A stretch of DNA of 12,038 nt from contig JAITIE010000083.1 of the NCBI GenBank assembly GCA_031279615.1, positions 1-12,038 on the forward strand, read 5' to 3'. This document shows positions 7,262-12,038 of this stretch, one piece after another. The notes under the pieces were generated by a model. The model saw nothing but the letters and a program-made list of their open reading frames with translations. It was not told the origin of the DNA and did not search any database. The first letter of the stretch is position 1. Each line of letters begins with the position of its first letter. Source of the DNA: Candidatus Margulisiibacteriota bacterium. GTDB taxonomy: Bacteria > Margulisbacteria > Termititenacia > Termititenacales > Termititenacaceae. The position numbers and the translations under genes were made by a program.

Positions 7262-7267
7262 AGGAGG
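7262..7267 (+). promoter_or_regulatory. Shine-Dalgarno of the ornithine decarboxylase gene, fixing a TTG start
   Basis: A full AGGAGG sits in the 20-nt gap after hss, 7 nt before TTG 7275-7277. With this start the conserved PLP lysine falls at residue 69. Confidence 0.8.
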
Positions 7268-7274
7268 TAGATAA

Positions 7275-8459
7275 TTGGCACACGAAGAACCTGAGGGTGC
7301 GGAGGCCAGCCGGCCTAGCATCAAAGCGCCGAAAACCCGCGAAGGCATCGAGTCGCTGATTCGCAAATTAGTCAAAGAGCACAACACTCCCTTGTTGCTC
7401 GTTTTAAAAAGCGTCTTGAGCAAACAATTTTATTCTTTCAAAAAAAAGCTGCCCAATATCGAGCCGTTCTATGCGATCAAGTCCAATCCCAACGCGCAGG
7501 TTCTGAAACATTTTGTCAGTCTGGGCTGCGCGTTCGACGTGGCCAGCGCCAAAGAGATCGAGTGGGTTTTGCGCGCCGGCGCCAAGCCGCGCAATATTAT
7601 TTTTGCCAACACCATAAAATCCGAAGCCGATCTGCAGTACGCGCATTGCCACAAAATCGACCTGCTGACTTTTGACAATGAACTGGAGTTATACAAAATC
7701 GCCAAATTTTGTCCCAAGTCACGGGTAATCCTGCGTATCAAAGTTGCCAATATCGGCAGTGTGGTGCAGCTCTCGCTCAAATTTGGCGCGGATCCGGAAC
7801 AGGCAACGTATCTGCTGAAAAAAGCGCGCTCGCTGGGACTGCATCCCGAGGGCATCAGTTTTCATGTCGGCTCGCAGTGCACGAACATCAACAATTATAT
7901 TCAAGCGCTGGAAATGTCCGCCAAGATTTTTGCGGAAGCGGAAAGCGTCGGCATTTATCTCAAACTGCTGGACATCGGCGGCGGGTTCCCGATTAAGCAT
8001 TTTGACGACGAGGACGGCACGATCTTTGAAAAAATGGCCAGCACTTTGCGCAAAGAAATTAAGCGGCTTTTCAAAAGCTACGACAAACTGCGCATTATCG
8101 CCGAACCGGGCAGATTTTTCTGCGGGCCAGCCGGCATACTAATCACGCAGGTTGTCGGCAAAGCTTTCCGCGACAACAAATACTATTACTACATCAATGA
8201 CGGCGTGTATCAGGATTTTTCCGGTGTGATTTTTGACCACTGCAAATATGAATTCAAAACGCTGAAGCGCGGGCCGAAACTGCTCTGCACGCTTGCCGGT
8301 CCGACCTGCGATTCGCTGGACATTATTTCCCTGACGGAAGAATTGCCGGAGCTGGATATCGGCAATGTGATTTATGTGAAAAACATCGGGGCGTATTCCT
8401 GCGCCAGCGCCGTGCCGACTTTCAACGGCTTTGCGCCGGCCAAGATTTTAGTTGTTTAA
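7275..8459 (+). CDS. odc: Ornithine decarboxylase, PLP-dependent fold III (alanine-racemase-like)
   Basis: Decarboxylates L-ornithine to putrescine, the substrate of the homospermidine synthase encoded just upstream. 394 residues, normal for this eukaryote-like ODC family. An N-terminal TIM barrel carries PFYAIKSNPN with the PLP Schiff-base lysine K69, FDVASAKEIE, HVGSQ (197-201), the phosphate-binding LLDIGGGFPI (231-240) and AEPGR (276-280). The C-terminal beta domain carries YYYINDGVYQDFSGVIFDH (303-321), GPTCDSLD (342-349; catalytic C345, with D346 as substrate contact from the partner subunit) and IGAYSCASAVPTFNGF. The FDH aspartate (D321) matches the D332 position of trypanosomal ODC, favouring ornithine over carboxynorspermidine or diaminopimelate. 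Some relatives also use lysine, which sequence alone cannot exclude. It acts as a dimer in the cytosol. The first 25 residues are polar and poorly conserved. Confidence 0.92.
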   Translation: MAHEEPEGAEASRPSIKAPKTREGIESLIRKLVKEHNTPLLLVLKSVLSKQFYSFKKKLPNIEPFYAIKSNPNAQVLKHFVSLGCAFDVASAKEIEWVLRAGAKPRNIIFANTIKSEADLQYAHCHKIDLLTFDNELELYKIAKFCPKSRVILRIKVANIGSVVQLSLKFGADPEQATYLLKKARSLGLHPEGISFHVGSQCTNINNYIQALEMSAKIFAEAESVGIYLKLLDIGGGFPIKHFDDEDGTIFEKMASTLRKEIKRLFKSYDKLRIIAEPGRFFCGPAGILITQVVGKAFRDNKYYYYINDGVYQDFSGVIFDHCKYEFKTLKRGPKLLCTLAGPTCDSLDIISLTEELPELDIGNVIYVKNIGAYSCASAVPTFNGFAPAKILVV

Positions 8460-8466
8460 TCATTAA

Positions 8467-9906
8467 ATGAAGAAGCTTGTTTTAGCTGCCGTATTATTCA
8501 GCGTTTTTTTCTTGACCGCCTGCGCGCGCAATCCGGCCACTGGCGGCTACGCGTTCAATTTTTACTCCGACGCGCAGGAGTATCAAATGGGCGAGGAATA
8601 TCACCCGCAGCTCGTCGCGCAGTACGGTGAATATGCCGACCAAAATCTGCATAATTATGTGCAGGACATCGTGAATCGCCTGGGCGACGCGTCGCACCGT
8701 CCGGACTTGAATTATCGCGTAACCCTGCTGGACACGCCGGAGATCAACGCTTTTGCCATACCGGGCGGCCGCGTCTATGTCTGCCGCGGTCTGCTGATTT
8801 ATATTAATTCCGAGGCGGAATTAGCTGGCGTCATGGGACACGAGATCGGCCACGTTACCGCTAAGCACAGCGTGCAGCAAATGTCCAAACAACAAGGTTT
8901 GGATTTTGGCCTGCTGCTGGGCGCGTTGTTTTTGGCCAAAGACAGCGAGCAAAACGCGCAAAATTTTCTCGATCTCGGCGGCGCGGTTTCCAATCTGGCT
9001 ATGCTCTCCTACAGCCGCGAAGACGAAATGGAAGCCGACCGGCTGGGACTCGAGTACGCGCACAAAGCCGGATTCAGCCCGCTGGGCATTGAACAGGTGA
9101 TGAAAATGTTTGAAAGACTGAGCGGCAAGCAAAGCGGGTTGAGCCTCATGCTTTCCTCACATCCCACTTCGGAAACGCGCAGCAAACAGGCGCGCATTGA
9201 AGTGCGCAAACTGGAAGAAAATCAAAATATCAACCGCGATTTGGAGCGCAACACTTATCTGGGCAAAATCAAAAATATTATCACTGGCCGCAATCCCGAA
9301 CGCGGCGTCGTTAATAACGGAAGTTTTTACAGCGCCTATTACCAATTAACTTTCAACGGCGGCGGCGGTAAATTTAGTCTGGACAACGGTTACTTAATGG
9401 CCTGGCAAAATCCACAGCAAACCGTGGCGGCGCAGCTCGACCTGCTGGAGATGAACAATAATCCTGAAAAAACCAGAACCACGCAGACGGAAAAAAGTCT
9501 GGGCACGACCGCGCACACTGTCGCCGGCCGCAACTGGAACAACAGCCGCGGCAATGTTTACATTTATCTGGCGCAGGCCAAAGACGGCTATTATCAAATC
9601 AGCCAGTATTTCAATATTTACCGCGGCAAAATGCTCTGCCTCACTGTCACGGAAAAATTATCCGGACAGCAGACGACGCTAGTTAATTTTGACTCCGCCC
9701 TGCAAAATCTGCGGCCGCTTTCCGCCGCCGAAGCCGAGCAAATCAAGTCAGCGCGGCTGGAAATCTACACGGCGCGCGCGGGCGACACCTGGGAAAGTCT
9801 GGCCAAAACTTATTTTCCCGGCGCCGAAGCGCAAAAACTGGCCTGGTTTAACGGCTGTGAATTAACAGATAGTCTGCCGGAAAAAATTAAGTTAGGATTA
9901 TTCTAA
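8467..9906 (+). CDS. M48-family metalloprotease lipoprotein with C-terminal LysM-like domain
   Basis: Probable envelope quality-control zinc protease related to BepA/LoiP. The N-terminus is a lipoprotein signal: KK, a hydrophobic stretch, and lipobox LTAC with C19 as the likely lipidated residue. The peptidase domain at about 35-250 has VMGHEIGHVTAKH (zinc ligands H125 and H129, catalytic E126), the third ligand E187 in SREDEMEAD, and LSSHPTSETR (229-238). Residues about 285-415 form a beta-rich region with no family I recognise. The last 45 residues (TARAGDTWESLAKTYF to KIKLGLF) resemble a LysM peptidoglycan-binding motif. The ATG is 7 nt after the odc TAA, without a visible Shine-Dalgarno, so coupling to odc is likely. 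No functional link to polyamines is evident. Alanine after the lipobox cysteine does not suggest inner-membrane retention by the enterobacterial rule, but the host lineage is unknown. Confidence 0.9.
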   Translation: MKKLVLAAVLFSVFFLTACARNPATGGYAFNFYSDAQEYQMGEEYHPQLVAQYGEYADQNLHNYVQDIVNRLGDASHRPDLNYRVTLLDTPEINAFAIPGGRVYVCRGLLIYINSEAELAGVMGHEIGHVTAKHSVQQMSKQQGLDFGLLLGALFLAKDSEQNAQNFLDLGGAVSNLAMLSYSREDEMEADRLGLEYAHKAGFSPLGIEQVMKMFERLSGKQSGLSLMLSSHPTSETRSKQARIEVRKLEENQNINRDLERNTYLGKIKNIITGRNPERGVVNNGSFYSAYYQLTFNGGGGKFSLDNGYLMAWQNPQQTVAAQLDLLEMNNNPEKTRTTQTEKSLGTTAHTVAGRNWNNSRGNVYIYLAQAKDGYYQISQYFNIYRGKMLCLTVTEKLSGQQTTLVNFDSALQNLRPLSAAEAEQIKSARLEIYTARAGDTWESLAKTYFPGAEAQKLAWFNGCELTDSLPEKIKLGLF

Positions 9907-9911
9907 TATTT

Positions 9912-10658
9912 ATGCCTCGCACTGGAAATGAAACAAGCTGTCTTTTTGGCCCCGTCAATTCACGGCGGCTGGGGCGCAGTCTGGGCATCGATTTGGTGAA
10001 ATTCAAAACCTGCACTTTCAACTGCGTGTTTTGCGAATGCGGCCGGACTACCAATCTGACTGCCGAACGGCAAATATTCATTCCTACCGAAAAAGTTTTA
10101 AAAGAACTCTCCGCCCTTTTAGACGCTATCAAGGATAAACCTGACGTGCTGACTTTTTCCGGCGGCGGGGAACCGACGCTGGCCGCTAATCTCGGCGAAA
10201 TACTCGCGGAGATCAAAAAAAATTATCCGTCATACAAAGTTTGTCTGCTGACCAACTCCAGCCTGCTCTCCGACAGTCAAGTGCGCGCGGAAATAAAGCC
10301 GGTCGACATTGTCATCCCTTCGCTCAATGCCGTTTCACCGGCGGCTTTTCAGAAAATCAACCGTCCTTCTGCCGGCGTCACGCCGGAAAAAGTCTTGAGC
10401 GGCCTGCTTGATTTACGGCGGGAATACCACGGACAATTATTGCTGGAGATTTTTATCGTGCCGGGGATAAACGACACGCCACCGGAACTTGCCCTGCTGC
10501 GCGAAGCCGCCGCGCTGATCAAACCGGACGGGGTGCAGCTCAACTCCCTCGACCGCGCCGGAACTGAAGACTGGGTCAAGCCGGTGTCCGCCGAAAACAT
10601 GCAAAAAATTAAAGAATTTTTTAAAGAGTTTAATACAAATTATTATTTAAAGCGTTAA
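9912..10658 (+). CDS. Radical SAM protein, COG0731-like
   Basis: 248-residue radical SAM enzyme of unknown substrate. The N-terminus has the family hallmark GPVNSRRLGRSLGID (13-27) followed by CTFNCVFC, the CX3CX2C cluster motif (C34, C38, C41) for the SAM-cleaving 4Fe-4S centre. LTFSGGGEPTL (80-90) contains the GGE motif that contacts the SAM amino group; LLTNSSLL, IVPGINDT and VQLNSLDR follow in the expected order of barrel strands. COG0731 groups such proteins with wyosine-type tRNA-modification enzymes, but short bacterial members have no established reaction, so no function is assigned. The ATG is 5 nt after the protease stop; the nearest AGGA (9894-9897) is 14 nt away, so initiation may rely on coupling. 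The 3' end overlaps the opposing rlmD by 12 bp. No auxiliary-cluster domain is seen. Confidence 0.88.
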   Translation: MPRTGNETSCLFGPVNSRRLGRSLGIDLVKFKTCTFNCVFCECGRTTNLTAERQIFIPTEKVLKELSALLDAIKDKPDVLTFSGGGEPTLAANLGEILAEIKKNYPSYKVCLLTNSSLLSDSQVRAEIKPVDIVIPSLNAVSPAAFQKINRPSAGVTPEKVLSGLLDLRREYHGQLLLEIFIVPGINDTPPELALLREAAALIKPDGVQLNSLDRAGTEDWVKPVSAENMQKIKEFFKEFNTNYYLKR

Positions 10659-12038
10659 TAACACCAGCGTTTCCACATGCGTCGTTTGCGGAAAAAAATC
10701 GTAAGGTATAATTTCCCGCACCTTGTAAAGCGAACTTAACAGCTTTAAATCCCGCGCGAGTGAAGTTGGGTTGCAGGACAGATAAATCACTTTCTGCGGT
10801 TTGATTTCCAAAATCTTATTCGTCATCTCTACAGCCAGTCCTTTGCGCGGCGGATCGACAATAATAATCTCCGGCGCGCCGAGAGCCTCAATGCTTTGTT
10901 TTTCCGCCTGCCCCTGCCGAAACCGGACATTGGCCACGCCGTTATTTTCCGCATTGCGCTTGGCGTCTTTGACGGCCTGTGGAACCTCTTCAATGCCCAG
11001 CACCGACGCGGCCGTGTCAGCGACGGACAACGCGATAGTCCCAATGCCGCAATAGGCGTCAAGAATGTTTCGATGCCCTTCGGCTGTGTTCAGGACAAGT
11101 CGTTCAGCGTTCGGGGGTTTTTGTGTATCGAGCGGCGAGGTCGGTGAGCGCAGTCGAACCGCCGAACCGCACCATTCTTTAATCCGCGCGTAGGCCTTTT
11201 CGGCCTGCGGCGTATTGACCTGCAAAAAAGTGTTGAGCGAAACTTTGTACAAAAATCCGCCGATTTTTTCCGTAATAAAACCGCTGCCTAGAATGTTATC
11301 AATCCTTTCAGCAAGAATTTTGTTCGTTTTTTTCTGATTGATATTGGCAACGACGGAAACAATTTTATAAGTTTGCAGTTTTTTGTTGAGTGTTTCGACC
11401 AGTTGTTTTAGCTCGGGACGCAGGCCAAACTCGCGGCAATTCACGACCAGACCGACTAATAATTCTTTCAAATAATCGCTTTTGCGAATGACCAAATGCC
11501 GCAAAATACCTCTATGCGTTTTTTCGTCATAGATTGGAATTTTTTTCTCCCGCGCAAAGCGGCGAAAACTCTCAACGATAGTCAGAAAATCCGCATGTTG
11601 TATCGGACATTCCTGCAGATCGACAACGCTATGACTGTTCATCTTAAAAAAACCGACCGCGCCGCCCTGACCAAACGGCAGCTGTGCTTTATTGCGATAA
11701 GCCCAAATATCGGCGGACGGAACAATTTCGCGCAGAGGCAGTTCATTCAATCCGGCCAAACGCCGCAGTGATTGCTCGACAAATTTCTCTTTCCATTTCA
11801 ACTGCGCGGCATAGGCATAATGCTGCAATGAACAGCCGCCGCACACGCCGAAATGCCGGCAAACCGGCTTTATTCTGTCCGGCGACGGCTCGATTATTTT
11901 TTTTATTTTACCCAGCAGATAATTTTTTTTGTCGGCGGTTATTTCAATCTCCGCCGCGTCACCCGGCGCCAAACCGGGCACGAACATCACGCGCCCCTCG
12001 TGCCGCGCCACGCCGTCGCCGTCCACCGTAAAATCCAC
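10647..12038 (-). CDS. rlmD: 23S rRNA (uracil-C5) methyltransferase, RlmD/RumA type (5' end outside window)
   Basis: SAM-dependent enzyme that forms m5U in 23S rRNA (position 1939 in E. coli for RlmD). 463 codons are visible; the gene probably continues past 12038, since the first visible residues (DFTVDGDGVARHEGR) are the middle of the TRAM domain. Residue numbers count from the window edge: 4Fe-4S cysteines C60, C66, C69 (CRHFGVCGGC) and C144 (LQECPIQ); FLQVNTPQAEKAY at 271-283; SAM motif NILDAYCGIGTIAL at 324-337; IIIVDPPRKG; and YLSCNPTSLARD with catalytic C422. About 33 residues (291-323) between EWC and NILDAYCG are absent from typical members and coincide with a palindromic DNA element (11075-11160). 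The specific target uridine is inferred from subfamily features; RlmCD-type dual specificity is possible. Confidence 0.92.
   Translation of the reverse strand: MDFTVDGDGVARHEGRVMFVPGLAPGDAAEIEITADKKNYLLGKIKKIIEPSPDRIKPVCRHFGVCGGCSLQHYAYAAQLKWKEKFVEQSLRRLAGLNELPLREIVPSADIWAYRNKAQLPFGQGGAVGFFKMNSHSVVDLQECPIQHADFLTIVESFRRFAREKKIPIYDEKTHRGILRHLVIRKSDYLKELLVGLVVNCREFGLRPELKQLVETLNKKLQTYKIVSVVANINQKKTNKILAERIDNILGSGFITEKIGGFLYKVSLNTFLQVNTPQAEKAYARIKEWCGSAVRLRSPTSPLDTQKPPNAERLVLNTAEGHRNILDAYCGIGTIALSVADTAASVLGIEEVPQAVKDAKRNAENNGVANVRFRQGQAEKQSIEALGAPEIIIVDPPRKGLAVEMTNKILEIKPQKVIYLSCNPTSLARDLKLLSSLYKVREIIPYDFFPQTTHVETLVLLTL
11075..11160. repeat. Palindromic repeat element inserted in frame within rlmD
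   Basis: The ends form imperfect terminal inverted repeats: CCTTCGGCTGTGTTCAGG (11077-11094) against, on the opposite strand, GGTTCGACTGCGCTCACC (11160-11143). In the core, 11 of 14 positions match and the three differences are transitions, which remain G-U pairs in plus-strand RNA. Between the arms lie CGTTCAGCGTTCGGGGG and GTATCGAGCGGCGAGGTC. Just outside the right arm, CGAACCGC is tandemly repeated (11155-11162, 11163-11170), possibly a trace of insertion. The element supplies most of an extra 33-codon stretch of rlmD without breaking the frame. Confidence 0.65.

Noticed and set aside
10640..10661. TTATTA/TAATAA inverted repeat as a bidirectional terminator between the radical SAM gene and rlmD
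   Set aside because: Only 6 AT pairs with a 10-nt loop and no G+C in the stem; too weak to support.
761..11160. The two related repeats as a CRISPR array or transposon ends
   Set aside because: They lie more than 10 kb apart with unrelated essential genes between, without spacers, transposase or regular spacing.
11070..11168. Frameshift or assembly error in rlmD
   Set aside because: The frame is intact on both sides, conserved motifs resume exactly, and the extra DNA has its own palindromic structure; insertion explains it better, though reads were not available.
12036..12038. GTG at the window edge as the rlmD start
   Set aside because: The encoded sequence begins mid TRAM domain, so the true start is most likely beyond the window.

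Overview
The window carries two opposed gene blocks around a 221-bp AT-rich divergent intergenic region (5573-5793), plus a third gene that meets the right block head-on. All main genes have intact reading frames. The two genes at the edges, folD on the left and rlmD on the right, are cut by the window ends. There are no rRNA or tRNA genes, transposases, phage genes or CRISPR array.

Left block, minus strand, read from 5572 down to 1: a small DUF1902/HicB-like antitoxin, a HicA-type toxin, RNase III (rnc), the chromosome condensation ATPase SMC (smc), and the folate enzyme FolD (folD, 3' end outside the window). The toxin stop codon lies 3 nt from the rnc start, and the rnc stop abuts the smc start. 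A toxin-antitoxin pair therefore sits at the head of an rnc-smc housekeeping operon, and the promoter I can see is in front of the antitoxin.

Right block, plus strand, 5794 to 10658: homospermidine synthase, fold-III ornithine decarboxylase, an M48 metalloprotease lipoprotein with a LysM-like C-terminus, and a radical SAM protein of the COG0731 type. The gaps are 20, 7 and 5 nt. The first two genes form a complete route from ornithine to putrescine to sym-homospermidine, and both start with TTG behind good Shine-Dalgarno sequences. A perfect 12-bp inverted repeat followed by a U-rich run lies just upstream, in what should be the operon leader, and looks like an attenuator. The radical SAM gene overlaps the 3' end of the minus-strand rlmD (23S rRNA m5U methyltransferase) by 12 bp.

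The most unusual signal is inside rlmD. About 33 in-frame codons (11070-11168) just before the SAM-binding motif consist mostly of a roughly 86-bp imperfect palindrome with arms of the GGTTCGACTGCGCTCACC type. Two blocks of it, in swapped order, recur right after the smc stop (775-800). This looks like a small dispersed palindromic element that has inserted into a gene and been kept as coding sequence.

Organism: a bacterium of roughly balanced base composition, probably a diderm from an uncultured or little-studied lineage. The supporting signs are the lipoprotein M48 protease, homospermidine rather than spermidine synthesis, and TTG starts. The window contains no marker that fixes the phylum.
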